A stretch of 64,000 nucleotides of DNA from Mycolicibacterium boenickei (GCF_010731295.1 NZ_AP022579.1:1488001-1552000); one strand, 5' to 3'; counted from the first letter of the stretch, positions 8,946 to 18,934 are shown. The notes: generated from the letters alone by a model not told the origin. Numbers and translations are program-made.

Positions 8946-10217
8946 ATGGCACTACCGTGGCATCCCAGCATGACCTTCAGCGTCGCCGGCGAATCGCTCC
9001 CCGCCCACACCAGCCCGTGGACACCACGCGTTGCCACGCAACTCGCCGTCCTCGCGGCGGCGGCGTTCGTCTACGTCACCGCCGAGATGCTCCCGGTCGG
9101 TGCGCTGCCGGCGATCGCCACCGACCTTCGGGTCAGCGAGGGCCTGGTCGCCACGTTGATGGCCAGCTATGCCCTGGTTGCCGCGCTGACCACGGTCGCG
9201 CTGGTGCGGCTGACGGCGCGCTGGCCGCGACGCCGGACGCTGGTCGCCACCCTGGTGTGTCTGACGGTCTCCCAGGTGATCTCCGCGCTCGCGCCGAACT
9301 TCGCGGTGCTGGCCGGCGGCCGGGTGCTGTGCGCGCTGGCGCACGGGCTGATGTGGTCGGTGATCGCACCGATCGGAGCCCGGCTGGTTCCGGCCAGCCA
9401 CGCCGGCCGGGCCACCGCCGCGGTCTATGTGGGCACCGGGCTGGCCCTGGTCGTGGGTAACCCGCTGGCCGCGGCGCTCAGCGCGATGTGGGGCTGGCGC
9501 CAGGCCGTGGCGGTCATCGCCGTGGCCGCAGCCGTGGTGGCCCTGGCCGCGTGGACCCTGCTGCCGGCGCTCGCGCCGGTCTCCGGCGCGACGCAGGCTG
9601 CGGTGGCGAGGCACGGCCACCGGCGTAACCGCAGGCTGCTCACCCTGTCGGTGCTGACGCTGATCGGGGTCACCGGGCATTTCGTCGCCTTCACCTTCAT
9701 CGTGGTGATCATCCGGGACGTGGTCGGGATCCATGGGCCGCACCTGGCGTGGCTGCTGGCCGGGTTCGGGATCGCCGGTCTGGCCGGGATGGCCGCCATG
9801 GCCCGACCCCTGGACCTGTGGCCCAAGGCCTCGGTGCTGGGCTGTCTGGGCGCACTGGCCGCTGCGCTGCTCACGTTGTCGGTGCTGGCCGTCGAATCGT
9901 GGTCCGGACTGGCGGTCGTGCTGCTGGGGGCAGCGGCCGTCGTGGTCTGGGGTGCGGCGTCGACGGCTTTGCCACCGATGCTGCAGGCCTCGGCGATGCG
10001 CACCTCGCCGGACGACCCCGATGGCGCGTCAGGCCGGTACGTAGCGGCCTTCCAGGTCGGCATCATGGGCGGTGCGCTGATCGGTGGCGCGATCTACGAC
10101 CACGGCGGTGCTGCCCCGACCCTCGGCGCCGCTGCGATGCTGATCATCGTCGCGCTGAGCGGCGTCGCGCTGACTCGTGGCGTGTTCACAGTTTCCTGCG
10201 CTACCACAGAGAAGTAA
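8946..10217 (+). CDS. MFS efflux transporter (Rv0191-like)
   Basis: A 423-residue protein with twelve predicted membrane segments. The first half carries LTARWPRRRTLV and the helix AHGLMWSVIAPIGARLVP, typical of the drug:H+ antiporter DHA1 family (AraJ/Cmx-like). The position beside ricR matches Rv0191, annotated as a possible chloramphenicol-type exporter. The ATG at 8946 or 8970 could be used. The gene is divergent from the F420-type enzyme with only 40 bp between starts, so the promoters must overlap. Confidence 0.88.
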   Translation: MALPWHPSMTFSVAGESLPAHTSPWTPRVATQLAVLAAAAFVYVTAEMLPVGALPAIATDLRVSEGLVATLMASYALVAALTTVALVRLTARWPRRRTLVATLVCLTVSQVISALAPNFAVLAGGRVLCALAHGLMWSVIAPIGARLVPASHAGRATAAVYVGTGLALVVGNPLAAALSAMWGWRQAVAVIAVAAAVVALAAWTLLPALAPVSGATQAAVARHGHRRNRRLLTLSVLTLIGVTGHFVAFTFIVVIIRDVVGIHGPHLAWLLAGFGIAGLAGMAAMARPLDLWPKASVLGCLGALAAALLTLSVLAVESWSGLAVVLLGAAAVVVWGAASTALPPMLQASAMRTSPDDPDGASGRYVAAFQVGIMGGALIGGAIYDHGGAAPTLGAAAMLIIVALSGVALTRGVFTVSCATTEK

Positions 10218-10359
10218 CGCGAGCACGCTCACAGTCGATAAACATCGCAGTTCAGCGCCGTGGAAACGGTGGTTGTCGGGGGATGACGGCTTCTCGCGGC
10301 AGTAGCTGGTCACCGCGCTGTGAGACACTGGAGCGAGTTGTGCTGTCTGGAGGTTACTC

Positions 10360-11370
10360 ATGCCGAAATCGGCAAAACGTCGACTGATCACCATGTTCAT
10401 GGCCGCGGGAGTGGTCGGTGCAATGGTGCTCAGCCCATCCGCCTATGCGGATCCCGAGGTGCCGCCGGCACCCGTCGACCCTGCAGTTCCGGGCCCCCCG
10501 CCGGGCGCGTACATCCCCCCGCTGCCCGCCGACCCGGCGGCTCCGGCCGCCGCCGCTCCGGCGACACCCGCACCGATCGTCAACTACGGCTCCCCGACCG
10601 TGCCGTTCACCGAGGGCGACGCGCCCGGGCAGAGCTCTCAGCCGTTCACCGGTGAGGCGCCGTTCCTGCCGCCGTCGTTCAACCCGGTCAACGGGTCGAT
10701 GGTGGGCGTCGCCAAGCCCATCTACATCAACTTCCAGCGGCCGATCGCCAACCGGCAGATGGCCCAGGACGCCATCCGGATCACGTCGAACCCGCCGGTG
10801 GCCGGGCGCTTCTACTGGGTCACCGACACCCAGCTGCGCTGGCGCCCGCAGGACTTCTGGCCGTCCAACACGGTGGTGAACATCGACGCGGCGGGCACGA
10901 AGTCGAGCTTCCGCGTCGGCGACTACCTGGTGGCCACGGTCGATGACAAGGCCCACCAGATGGAGATCATGCGCAACGGGAAGCTGGAGAAGACCTTCCC
11001 AGTGTCGATGGGCAAGCCCGACGGCAAGCACGAGACCAAGAACGGCACCTACTACGTGCTGGAGAAGTTCCCCGACATCATCATGGATTCCTCCACCTAC
11101 GGTGTGCCGGTGGACTCCAAGGAGGGCTACAAGCTGAAGGTGCAGGACGCCGTCCGCATCGACAACAGCGGCGTGTTCGTGCACAGCGCCCCGTGGTCCG
11201 TCGCCCAGCAGGGCAAGAGCAACACCAGCCACGGCTGCATCAACCTCAGCCCTGAGAACGCCAAGTGGTTCTACGACAACTTCGGCAGCGGCGATCCGGT
11301 GGTCATCAAGAACACCGGTGGCGGCTGGTACAACACGCCGGACGGTGCCTCCGACTGGCAGATGTTCTAG
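10360..11370 (+). CDS. L,D-transpeptidase (Rv0192-like)
   Basis: This exported enzyme forms 3-3 cross-links in peptidoglycan or attaches ligands to it. Residues 1-30 are a signal peptide ending SAYA-DP; 31-100 are a Pro/Ala-rich linker; 105-185 fit the Ig-like domain seen in mycobacterial Ldts; 188-318 are the YkuD catalytic domain. The catalytic motif is H275 followed by S290-H291-G292-C293 (SHGCINLS), with C293 the nucleophile. A TGGAGG ribosome-binding site precedes the ATG. Synteny and length fit Rv0192 (called LdtMt4 in some papers). The gene ends at a strong bidirectional terminator. Confidence 0.93.
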   Translation: MPKSAKRRLITMFMAAGVVGAMVLSPSAYADPEVPPAPVDPAVPGPPPGAYIPPLPADPAAPAAAAPATPAPIVNYGSPTVPFTEGDAPGQSSQPFTGEAPFLPPSFNPVNGSMVGVAKPIYINFQRPIANRQMAQDAIRITSNPPVAGRFYWVTDTQLRWRPQDFWPSNTVVNIDAAGTKSSFRVGDYLVATVDDKAHQMEIMRNGKLEKTFPVSMGKPDGKHETKNGTYYVLEKFPDIIMDSSTYGVPVDSKEGYKLKVQDAVRIDNSGVFVHSAPWSVAQQGKSNTSHGCINLSPENAKWFYDNFGSGDPVVIKNTGGGWYNTPDGASDWQMF

Positions 11371-11380
11371 GAGAACGCCG

Positions 11381-11422
11381 ATACAACAAAACCCCTGCCC
11401 GTCGGCAGGGGTTTTGTTGTAT
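11381..11422 (+). terminator. Bidirectional rho-independent terminator
   Basis: ATACAACAAAACCCCTGCC (11381-11399) and its exact 19-nt reverse complement (11404-11422) flank a CGTC loop. The G+C core is bounded by A-rich and T-rich runs on either side, so it works for both the L,D-transpeptidase and the convergent zmp1. It is the most canonical terminator in the window. Confidence 0.93.
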
Positions 11423-11428
11423 CCAGGG

Positions 11429-13405
11429 CTAGTTCCAGATCCGCACGCGCTTGGCCGGCTCCAGGTACAGCTCGTCGGTGTCGGCCACCTCGAACGCCTC
11501 GTAGAACGAATCGATGTTGCGGATGACGCCGTTGCAGCGGAATTCCGGCGGTGAGTGCGGGTCCACCGCCAGGCGGCGGATGGCCTCGGCCTCACGGGAT
11601 TTGGTCCGCCACACCTGTGCCCAGCCGAAGTAGACGCGCTGCACGCCGGTCAGCCCGTCGATCACCGGAGCCTCCTCGCCCTTCAGCGACAGCTGATAGG
11701 CCAGCAGGGCGATGGACAGCCCGCCGAGATCACCGATGTTCTCCCCGACCGTGAACGCGCCGTTCACGTGGTGCGAGGTATCCAGCCCGCGCGGGCTGAA
11801 CTCCTCGTACTGGTCGATCAAAGCCTTTGTGCGGACCCCGAATTCAGCCCGGTCCGCGTCGGTCCACCAGTCCACCAGGTTGCCGTCGCCGTCGTACTTG
11901 GCGCCCTGGTCGTCGAAACCGTGACCGATCTCGTGGCCGATCACCGCGCCGATGCCGCCGTAGTTGGCCGCATCGTCGGCTTGGGCGTCGAAGAACGGCG
12001 GCTGCAGAATGGCTGCGGGAAAGACGATTTCGTTCATTCCCGGGTTGTAGTAGGCATTGACCGTCTGCGGCGTCATGAACCACTCGTCGCGGTCCACCGG
12101 CCCGCCCAGCTTGGCCAGCTCGCGGTCGGAGTTCACCACGTGGCCGCGACGGTAGTTGCCGTAGAGATCATCGCGCTCGACCACCAGAGCCGAATAGTCC
12201 CGCCAGCGGGCCGGATAACCGATCTTGGGCGTGAACTTGTCGAGCTTCACCAGTGCCTTGGCCCGCGTCTCCGGCGTCATCCAGTCCAGCTCGTTGATGC
12301 TGACCCGGTAGGCCTCGCGCAGGTTGGCCACCAACTCGTCCATCCGGGCCTTGGCCTCGGGCGGGAAGTACTGCTGGACGTAGAGCTTGCCCAGGGCGTC
12401 GCCCATCAGGCCCTCCACCAGGGACACCCCGCGCTTCCACCGGTCGCGGTTCTGCTCGGTGCCGCTCAGGGTGCGGCCGTAGAAATCGAAGTTCTCGGCC
12501 ACCAGCTCGTCGGTCAGCAGCCCGGCGCGGGAGTGGATGAGGCGCCAGCGAGTCCAGGCCTTCCAGTCCTCCAGGTCCTCACTCGCCCACAGCGCGGCGA
12601 ACGCCGTCACATAGTCGGGTTGGCGCAGCACCAGCTCGGAAACCCTCTCGGGGGTGGTGCCGAGGGCGCCGAGCCAGCCGGTCCAATCGAAGCCGGGAGC
12701 ATCGCCGGACAGGTCGGCGAAGGTGCGCAGGTTGTAGGTCAGGTCCGCGTCGCGGCGCTTGACCACGTCCCAGTGCGCGGCGGCCAGCTTGGACTCCAGC
12801 GCCACGATCCGGGCCGCGGTCTCGCTCTGATCGCCGCCGTACACGAGGGCGAACATCCGGGCGATATGGCCGGGGTAGGCGGCCAGGATCTCGGCGTGCT
12901 GCTCGTCGCGGTAATAGGACTCGTCGGGCAGCCCGAGCCCGGACTGGCTCATGTGCAGCAGGTACCGCGTCGAATCCTTGGAGTCGGTGTCCACGTACAC
13001 CCCGGCCCCGCCGGACACCCCGGTGCGCTCCAGCCCGCCCAGCACGGCGGCCAGCGCATCGCTGTCGGCAGCGCCGTCGATCAGCGCCAGCTCGGCCAGC
13101 AGCGGCGCCAGGCCACGCGTGGCGATGGTCTGCTCGTCCATGAAGCTGGCGTACAGGTCGCCGATGCGCTGCTCGTCGGTGCCCGCAGCGGCGTCGGATG
13201 CGGCCGCCTGCGTGATCAGATCGCGGATCTGCTCCTCGGCACGGTCGTGCAGGAGCCGGAAGGCGCCGTCGGTGGCGCGGTCGGCGGGAATCTCGTAGTC
13301 GGTCAACCAACGGCCGTTGACGTGGCCGAACAGGTCGTCTTGCGGGCGGGCTTGCGGGTCGACATGGCTCAGGTCGATACCCGACTTGATGGCTTCTACC
13401 GTCAC
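11429..13405 (-). CDS. zmp1: Zinc metalloprotease Zmp1 (peptidase M13, neprilysin-like)
   Basis: The protein has 658 residues, the usual M13 length. The zinc site is H491-E-I-G-H495 plus E555 in GENIGD; NAYYNP at 450-455 is the substrate-binding signature. The extreme C-terminus RVRIW is the conserved family end. Zmp1 of M. tuberculosis (Rv0198c) affects inflammasome activation and phagosome maturation; in an environmental species the substrate is likely different (inference). There is no classical signal peptide, as in Rv0198c. It is monocistronic, ending at the shared terminator. Confidence 0.95.
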   Translation of the reverse strand: MTVEAIKSGIDLSHVDPQARPQDDLFGHVNGRWLTDYEIPADRATDGAFRLLHDRAEEQIRDLITQAAASDAAAGTDEQRIGDLYASFMDEQTIATRGLAPLLAELALIDGAADSDALAAVLGGLERTGVSGGAGVYVDTDSKDSTRYLLHMSQSGLGLPDESYYRDEQHAEILAAYPGHIARMFALVYGGDQSETAARIVALESKLAAAHWDVVKRRDADLTYNLRTFADLSGDAPGFDWTGWLGALGTTPERVSELVLRQPDYVTAFAALWASEDLEDWKAWTRWRLIHSRAGLLTDELVAENFDFYGRTLSGTEQNRDRWKRGVSLVEGLMGDALGKLYVQQYFPPEAKARMDELVANLREAYRVSINELDWMTPETRAKALVKLDKFTPKIGYPARWRDYSALVVERDDLYGNYRRGHVVNSDRELAKLGGPVDRDEWFMTPQTVNAYYNPGMNEIVFPAAILQPPFFDAQADDAANYGGIGAVIGHEIGHGFDDQGAKYDGDGNLVDWWTDADRAEFGVRTKALIDQYEEFSPRGLDTSHHVNGAFTVGENIGDLGGLSIALLAYQLSLKGEEAPVIDGLTGVQRVYFGWAQVWRTKSREAEAIRRLAVDPHSPPEFRCNGVIRNIDSFYEAFEVADTDELYLEPAKRVRIWN

Positions 13406-13470
13406 CCCGACATTCTTCCAGAAGGCCGCGGGTGCGCTCGGCTGGTTTCGCTGCCGGTACCCTCACGGCC

Positions 13471-14079
13471 ATGCCCGAGGCGCCGAGCAAGGACAGCAAC
13501 GACAGCACCGACGATCACCCCAATGGCGTCATCACCGGCTTCGGTTTCGCCTCGGCGATCGCGGGCCTGATCGCGGTTGTCGCGGTGGTCCTGGGTGTCA
13601 TGGTGTGGTCCGGACACCGCAGCGAGGCCGACGAGCGCGCCTACCAGAGCCGGGTGCTGCGGACGGCCGCCGACTGGGCCAACGTCCTGATCAACATCAA
13701 CAAGGACTCCGTCGAGGCCGGCATGCAGAAGCTGCGCGAGGGCACGGTCGGTCAGCTCAACGCCGACTTCGACGCCGCCGTGCAGCCCTACCGCGACCTC
13801 GTGCAGCGGCTTCAGGCGCGCACCACCGGCCAGATCGACTCGGTGGCCATCGAATCGCTGTACCACCCGCCGCCGGGTCCGGACGGTCGCCCGGTGCCCG
13901 CACCCAAGGCCGATCTGGCCGGGATGGTCTCGCGCACCGACACCGTGCTCGTGGTGGCCACCTCCGTCAGCGAGAACGCAGGCACCGACAAGCCGCAGAC
14001 CGTGCGCTGGAACCTGCGGCTGGATGTGTCCGACGTCGACGGCACCCTGATGGTTTCGCGATTGGAGCCGATCCGATGA
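13471..14079 (+). CDS. Mce-associated-type membrane protein (Rv0199-like)
   Basis: About 202 residues from the ATG at 13471. A short polar start (MPEAPSKDSNDSTDDHPNG) is followed by one membrane segment (about residues 18-46) and an extracytoplasmic domain. This single-TM plus NTF2-like layout is that of Mce-associated membrane proteins. Its TGA overlaps the next ATG (ATGA at 14076), so the two genes are translationally coupled, as in Rv0199-Rv0200. A longer start at 13432 would run into the region upstream of zmp1 and is less likely. Confidence 0.8.
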   Translation: MPEAPSKDSNDSTDDHPNGVITGFGFASAIAGLIAVVAVVLGVMVWSGHRSEADERAYQSRVLRTAADWANVLININKDSVEAGMQKLREGTVGQLNADFDAAVQPYRDLVQRLQARTTGQIDSVAIESLYHPPPGPDGRPVPAPKADLAGMVSRTDTVLVVATSVSENAGTDKPQTVRWNLRLDVSDVDGTLMVSRLEPIR

Positions 14080-14765
14080 GAAACCGGTTGCGGGTTCTGG
14101 CTTTTGACATCGTGGCTCCGCTGGCTGCGATCGTGGCACTGCTCTACATCGGCCTGGCGTTGGCGTGGCCGCTGTGGTGGGTCTCGCTGTGCTCGGTGCT
14201 GTGCCTGCTGATCGTGCAGGGCGTCATCGTCAACGTCGTGCTGGCTCGCCGGGACGGCGTGACGCTGGGCACCGACGACGACGCTCCCGGTCTGCGGCTG
14301 GCCGTCGCCGGTGTGGCTGCCGCCGCCCTCGTCGCCGCGGTGACGGTGGGATACCTGCGCTGGACCGCGCCCGATCGCACCTTCAACAACGACCGTGACG
14401 AGGTGGTGCGCATCGCCAGCAGCGTCTCGGAGGCGACCGCCACCTTCAGCCCGCAGAGCCCGACCTCCTCGATCGACCGCGCCACGGCGATGATGTCGCC
14501 GCAGCAGGCCGAGCAGTTCAAGAACGAATTCGCCAACGTGGCAAAGGAATTGGCCAGTAAGAACGTATCGGCCACCGCCGCCACCATCTCGGCCGGCGTG
14601 GAGGCGCTGGGTCCGCAGGTGGCCAGTGTCGCCGTCGTCCTGCGCGGAACCCAGAGTGCGCCGGGCAAACCCACCGACAACGCGGTGATGGCACTGCGGG
14701 TGGCGCTGAGCAAGGCCGACGGTCGCTGGCTCGTCGACAACGTCACCCCGTTGCACTCGCGCTAG
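14076..14765 (+). CDS. Mce-associated-type membrane protein (Rv0200-like)
   Basis: A 229-residue partner of the preceding gene. It has membrane segments at about 9-27, 32-52 and 75-96, then an outside domain containing RTFNNDRDEVVRIASSVSEA and ending WLVDNVTPLHSR. The C-terminal domain parallels that of the preceding protein (both end in a region containing variations on a final strand after an Ala-rich helix). Coupling through the ATGA overlap suggests a heteromeric membrane complex. The function is unknown. Confidence 0.8.
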   Translation: MRNRLRVLAFDIVAPLAAIVALLYIGLALAWPLWWVSLCSVLCLLIVQGVIVNVVLARRDGVTLGTDDDAPGLRLAVAGVAAAALVAAVTVGYLRWTAPDRTFNNDRDEVVRIASSVSEATATFSPQSPTSSIDRATAMMSPQQAEQFKNEFANVAKELASKNVSATAATISAGVEALGPQVASVAVVLRGTQSAPGKPTDNAVMALRVALSKADGRWLVDNVTPLHSR

Positions 14766-14777
14766 GCGGCGGAGCGC

Positions 14778-15188
14778 TCAGGCGAAGCGGGCGTACTCGA
14801 CCTTCAGGCAGAGGTCCTGGATGACCGTGAGGCCTGCCGCGGCGCCGTCGCGGGCCACCTTGTCGTCGCGCAGCCCCAACTGCAGCCACAGGGTCTTGGC
14901 CCCGACTGCGATGGCGTCGGTGAGCACGTTGGGCAGTTCTTCGCGGCGACGGAACACGTCGACCAGGTCCGGGACCTCGGGCAGCGCGGCCAGGCTGGGA
15001 TAGACGGGAGTGCCGTCCACCTCGGTGATGGTCGGGTTCACCAGATAGAGCGTGTAGCCGGTGGCCGCCTTCAGGTAGGTCCAGACTTCGTGGCTGGCCC
15101 GCGCCGGGTTGGCCGAGGCGCCGACGATGGCCACCGACCGGGTTTCCCGCAGGACGCGTTGCACCGTCGCGGCTGACTGGGACGTCAT
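14778..15188 (-). CDS. CoA-binding domain protein (YccU type)
   Basis: A 136-residue Rossmann-fold protein. SVAIVGASANPARASHEVW is the glycine-rich nucleotide loop, YTLYLVNPTITEVDGTPVY and LVDVFRRREELP follow in the order seen in CoA_binding_2 (DUF, succinyl-CoA synthetase-like) proteins. Its ligand is probably CoA or an acyl-CoA. It is the last gene of the leftward cluster that starts with mmpL11, 12 bp after its upstream neighbour. Confidence 0.85.
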   Translation of the reverse strand: MTSQSAATVQRVLRETRSVAIVGASANPARASHEVWTYLKAATGYTLYLVNPTITEVDGTPVYPSLAALPEVPDLVDVFRRREELPNVLTDAIAVGAKTLWLQLGLRDDKVARDGAAAGLTVIQDLCLKVEYARFA

Positions 15189-15200
15189 CTGCGTCGGCGA

Positions 15201-16079
15201 CTACTTCGCGGAGCGCTGCGCGGACAGTTTCGCGAACCGGTCCGACAAGCGCTGCATGCGCAGCAGCAGCGAGGCCGGCGGGCTGACGGTGCCTTCCAGA
15301 TAATCGGCGAAGGACTCGTTGGACACCCCGACGCGCGAGGCGAACTCGGGTGCCTGCAGTTCGGAACGGCGCAGCATCGCCTGGATCTGGCGGGCGACCT
15401 CGGCGCGCTCGGTGGCCTCCAGGTGCTCACGGGTGCGCACCAACACCTCCGACAGCGCCTTGGACACCCCATAGGGGCGGGCGGTCTGCAGCACTTCCTC
15501 GACCTGGCGGGCGGTGCGGCCGTACGGATCCCGCTTGATCGCGGCGACGATCCGCTGCCAGACCGCCATGTCGTCGGTCTCCAGGGCCGCACGGATCGCG
15601 GCGGTCGGCCAGTACTCGACCGGCCGATCGTCGAAGGCGGGTTGGCGCTGCGGCGGCGCGGCCTTGGCCTGACGTGATTGTCGCGGCTGTGCCGGCTGCT
15701 GCGAACGCTGTACCGGTGTGCGTGGTGTCTGCGTGCCCTGCCCCTGTGTGCGCTGTGCGTTGGTGTCCTGCCCGGGAGCGCGTTGCTCCTGTTTCCGTTG
15801 TACCTGGGCGGGCGCCTTCTGGGGGCGTTGTGCGGAACTGCGTTGTGCCGAATTGCTTTGGGCGGAAGTGCGTGGCGTCGTCGCGCGCGGCGTGGCCGGT
15901 GTCCGTTGGGCCGGGGCGGAGCGTTGGGCGGGGGTCCGCTGGGTCGAAGTCCGTTGCGCCGGGGCCGCTTGAACACGTTGTCCGGCGGGACGGCGAGCAG
16001 ACGATTGAACCGGCTGAATCTCGTCGCGACGCGCAGTGCGCGCGTCCCTGGACTCCCGGACGTCGGGCGCCAACGTCAC
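15201..16079 (-). CDS. Low-complexity N-terminus plus XRE-like C-terminal domain protein
   Basis: From a GTG at 16079 the product is 292 residues. The start is chosen because GTGA overlaps the mmpL11 stop (TGA at 16076-16078), a common coupling signal. Residues about 25-155 are highly repetitive, rich in Gln, Arg, Ala, Pro and Thr with recurring QRT and AQR units, and are probably disordered and basic. Residues about 165-290 are ordered; the end (PEFASRVGVSNESFADYLEG then LLRMQRLSDRFAKLSAQ) looks like a divergent XRE-type helix-turn-helix. The position equals Rv0201c, which I recall as a shorter protein lacking such a tail. Function unknown. Confidence 0.75.
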   Translation of the reverse strand: MTLAPDVRESRDARTARRDEIQPVQSSARRPAGQRVQAAPAQRTSTQRTPAQRSAPAQRTPATPRATTPRTSAQSNSAQRSSAQRPQKAPAQVQRKQEQRAPGQDTNAQRTQGQGTQTPRTPVQRSQQPAQPRQSRQAKAAPPQRQPAFDDRPVEYWPTAAIRAALETDDMAVWQRIVAAIKRDPYGRTARQVEEVLQTARPYGVSKALSEVLVRTREHLEATERAEVARQIQAMLRRSELQAPEFASRVGVSNESFADYLEGTVSPPASLLLRMQRLSDRFAKLSAQRSAK

Positions 16080-18934
16080 TTCGCCTCCTCCAGCATCGCT
16101 ACCGCAACTGACAGGCAGCGCTGCCTGACCTTCTCCCATTCGGCAGCTGCATCCGGGTCCGACATCACGAAGTCGTGTTCATCGGACGGTTGCGGGTCGG
16201 CCAGCCGGCGCACCAGCTGCGTGGCCACCCATCTGCTCTTCGGGTTCTGCCCACAGTAATACCGGTCCATGCCCGACAACACCAGAGCAGCCGTCTCGGT
16301 TTCCACCGATTCGACGAGATCAGCAAACTCCTCAAAGTCCTTCGTGCTGTTACGGCACATGATCAGATAACTTTTGAGCCGCAGCGTTTCTGCGCCGGTC
16401 GGGATCTGCAATCGGTCACCGGTCGGGAGCTGCACATTGGTGGTCTCCACCGGGCCGAGCCGCTCCATCGGGGCGCGGTCCGCGTCCGCCTCGGTCTCAA
16501 GGGCGTCCACGGCCACCGAGAGCCTGCCCCGCCACATCGTCACCGGATGCACCCCTGGGCAGCGCTTCGGGCCACCGGGTCGCCGGGCCGCCAGTCGCGA
16601 GGACTGTTTGCTACAACCGCTGAAGGCCAGCGGGTCGGTGACGATGATCGTTTGCGGGGCAAGGGTTTTCATCCGTGCGGCGGTCCGCACCATCATGCGG
16701 AGGTCAGATCCGCTCGGGCCCATGGCGGAGATGTCGTCGGGAATGATCACCAGATCGGTGACCTCGACCTTGGGCAACGGCTTCTCGAAATCGACCTCCG
16801 GCAGCAGCCGGTCCAGCCAGTGCGGCAGCCACCAGTTCCACTCGTCGAACATGGCCATCAGCGCGGGCACCAGGATCAGCCGGACCACGGTCGCGTCGAC
16901 CGCGATGGCCACCGCGCACGCCACCCCCAGCTGCGCCACCAGCGGCATACCGGCAAAAGCGAACCCGATGAACACCGCGATCATGATCAGGGCGGCGCTG
17001 GTGATGGTGCGCGCGCTCGTGCTGACGCCGTAGGCAACGGCGTCACGGGTGCTGTTGGTCTGTAGGAACCGCTCCCGGATCCGGGTGAGCAAAAAGATCT
17101 CGTAGTCCATCGACAGACCGAACGTCATCGCCAGGACGAGCGGCGGGACGGTGCTGTCGAGTGAGCTGATCTTCTCGAACCCCAGCCCCTCGAACCAGCC
17201 CCACTGGAAGACCACCACCAGGCTGCCGTAGGCCGCGGCCACCGACAGCACGGTCATCAGCACACCCTTGAGCGCCAGGAACACCGACCGGATCGACACC
17301 AGCAGCATCACGAAGGCGATCAGCGCGACGAACAGGAACACCAGCGGCTGGGTACTGGAAACCCGATCGTCGAAGTCCTTGATCAGCGCGGTCGGTCCAC
17401 CCACGTCGACGCGAGCGTTCGAGCCCGCGGCCTGCGGCAGTTTGTCCCGCATCCAGTCGATGGACTCGCGGGCGGCCAGATCCTCGGGGTCCACCGACAA
17501 CACTGCCGACAGCAGCGCGCTGGTGTTGTTGTCGGCGAACGCCGGCGGCTGCACGGTCTGCACATTGGGTGCGCGGGTCATCTCCTGGCGCACGGCGTCG
17601 AGCGCGGCAGTGCTCTTGGGACTGTCGGCGTTCCCCTCGGGGAACGTCACCAGCACCCGGACCGGGCCCAGCGCCCCGGGACCCAATGCGTCGGCGGCGG
17701 CGTTGACCCCGCCGCGGATCTCGTGGGTGGGCTCGAATTGGCGCTGCATGCTGTTGCCCAGCACCATCCCGAAGGCCGGCGCGGCCAGGATCAACAACAG
17801 GATCGTCGCGGCCACCGCCGAGGCCCACGGCCTGCGCATCACCGCACCTGTCCAGCGGGTCCAGAACCGGGACTGGGTCGCCTCCGCGCGCCGGGACCAG
17901 TGCAGGTACGACGAGCGCTTGGCCGCCGCGCTGCCGAACGTGGCCAGCACGGCCGGGGTCAGGGTGGTCGAGGTCAGCACCGCGACCGCCACGGCCAGGA
18001 TCGCGCCCGTCGCCATCGACACCAGCACCGGCGTGTTGATGATGTAGATGCCGGTGACCGAGGCGATGACGGTCAGGCCGGACAGGGCCACCGCCAGGCC
18101 GGAGGTGGCCATCGCGGCGTCCACCGCATCGGCCGGGTCACGGCCGGCGCGCAACTCCTCGCGATAGCGCATCAGGATGAACAGCGAATAGTCGATCGCC
18201 AGGGCGATGCCGAACATCGACACCGTCGACGTGACGAACACGCTCATCTGCGTGTACATCGACAGCAGATAGACCAGGCCCATGGTCACCACGACCGTGC
18301 AGATGCCGAGGACCAGCGGCAGTGCCGCGGCGGCCAACGAGCCGAACACCGCCAGCAGCACGATCAGGACGATCGGCAGGTTCCACTTCTCGGCCGCGGC
18401 GATGTCGTGCTTGGTGGCCTGGGTGGCGGCAGCCCCGAGCGCGCCCTGCCCGATGACGTAGAACTTGACCTTGCCGTTCTCGCTCTCGCCCGGCTCCTCG
18501 CCGTGCACACCGACCTTCTGCCGCAGCTGCTTGGCCACGTCCACCGCGCCGGTGTTGTTGAAGTCCAGTTGCAGCGTGATGACGTAGGGGCGGTCGGGCT
18601 GCGGGGCCGGCTGTTGCGGATTCGGCACGATCTTGACGCTGGGCACCTCGCCCGCGATCTTCTCGAGCCACACCACCGCGGCGTTCATGTCCTGGAACGA
18701 GGCGTCGGCGCGGGGCGCTGCGATCAGGGCAAGCGGGGACGCGCCCTGGTTCGGGAAATGTTCCTCGAGTTGCCGCTGGACGTGGAGCGACTGGGAACCC
18801 TCGACGTCGAACCCGCCGCCCGTCAGATTGGACGACTGGTTGATCGCGAGGTAGATCGAGGGCACCAGAAGCAACAACCATGTCGCGAAAACCGCCCAGC
18901 GGAATCTGCGCAGATAGCTGCTCAAGCGCATCAT
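16076..18934 (-). CDS. mmpL11: RND transporter MmpL11
   Basis: A 952-residue MmpL-family transporter starting MMRLSSYLRRFRWAVFATWL. It has the 1+5 and 1+5 membrane topology with two large outside domains and the proton-relay Asp-Tyr pairs (AIDYSLFILMRYREE in the first half, SMDYEIFLLTRIRERF in the second). A C-terminal cytoplasmic region of about 230 residues follows the last helix, as in MmpL11. MmpL11 exports monomeromycolyl diacylglycerol and mycolate wax esters and has been linked to haem uptake with the Rv0203 hemophore. The start at 18934 is chosen over a longer frame (19675) that would overlap the divergent hemophore gene. Confidence 0.95.
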   Translation of the reverse strand: MMRLSSYLRRFRWAVFATWLLLLVPSIYLAINQSSNLTGGGFDVEGSQSLHVQRQLEEHFPNQGASPLALIAAPRADASFQDMNAAVVWLEKIAGEVPSVKIVPNPQQPAPQPDRPYVITLQLDFNNTGAVDVAKQLRQKVGVHGEEPGESENGKVKFYVIGQGALGAAATQATKHDIAAAEKWNLPIVLIVLLAVFGSLAAAALPLVLGICTVVVTMGLVYLLSMYTQMSVFVTSTVSMFGIALAIDYSLFILMRYREELRAGRDPADAVDAAMATSGLAVALSGLTVIASVTGIYIINTPVLVSMATGAILAVAVAVLTSTTLTPAVLATFGSAAAKRSSYLHWSRRAEATQSRFWTRWTGAVMRRPWASAVAATILLLILAAPAFGMVLGNSMQRQFEPTHEIRGGVNAAADALGPGALGPVRVLVTFPEGNADSPKSTAALDAVRQEMTRAPNVQTVQPPAFADNNTSALLSAVLSVDPEDLAARESIDWMRDKLPQAAGSNARVDVGGPTALIKDFDDRVSSTQPLVFLFVALIAFVMLLVSIRSVFLALKGVLMTVLSVAAAYGSLVVVFQWGWFEGLGFEKISSLDSTVPPLVLAMTFGLSMDYEIFLLTRIRERFLQTNSTRDAVAYGVSTSARTITSAALIMIAVFIGFAFAGMPLVAQLGVACAVAIAVDATVVRLILVPALMAMFDEWNWWLPHWLDRLLPEVDFEKPLPKVEVTDLVIIPDDISAMGPSGSDLRMMVRTAARMKTLAPQTIIVTDPLAFSGCSKQSSRLAARRPGGPKRCPGVHPVTMWRGRLSVAVDALETEADADRAPMERLGPVETTNVQLPTGDRLQIPTGAETLRLKSYLIMCRNSTKDFEEFADLVESVETETAALVLSGMDRYYCGQNPKSRWVATQLVRRLADPQPSDEHDFVMSDPDAAAEWEKVRQRCLSVAVAMLEEAK

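Noticed and set aside
11555..13570. 671-codon plus-strand open frame opposite zmp1
   Set aside because: It is the antisense shadow of a well-supported M13 peptidase; composition is typical of GC-rich antisense frames and no family motif is present.
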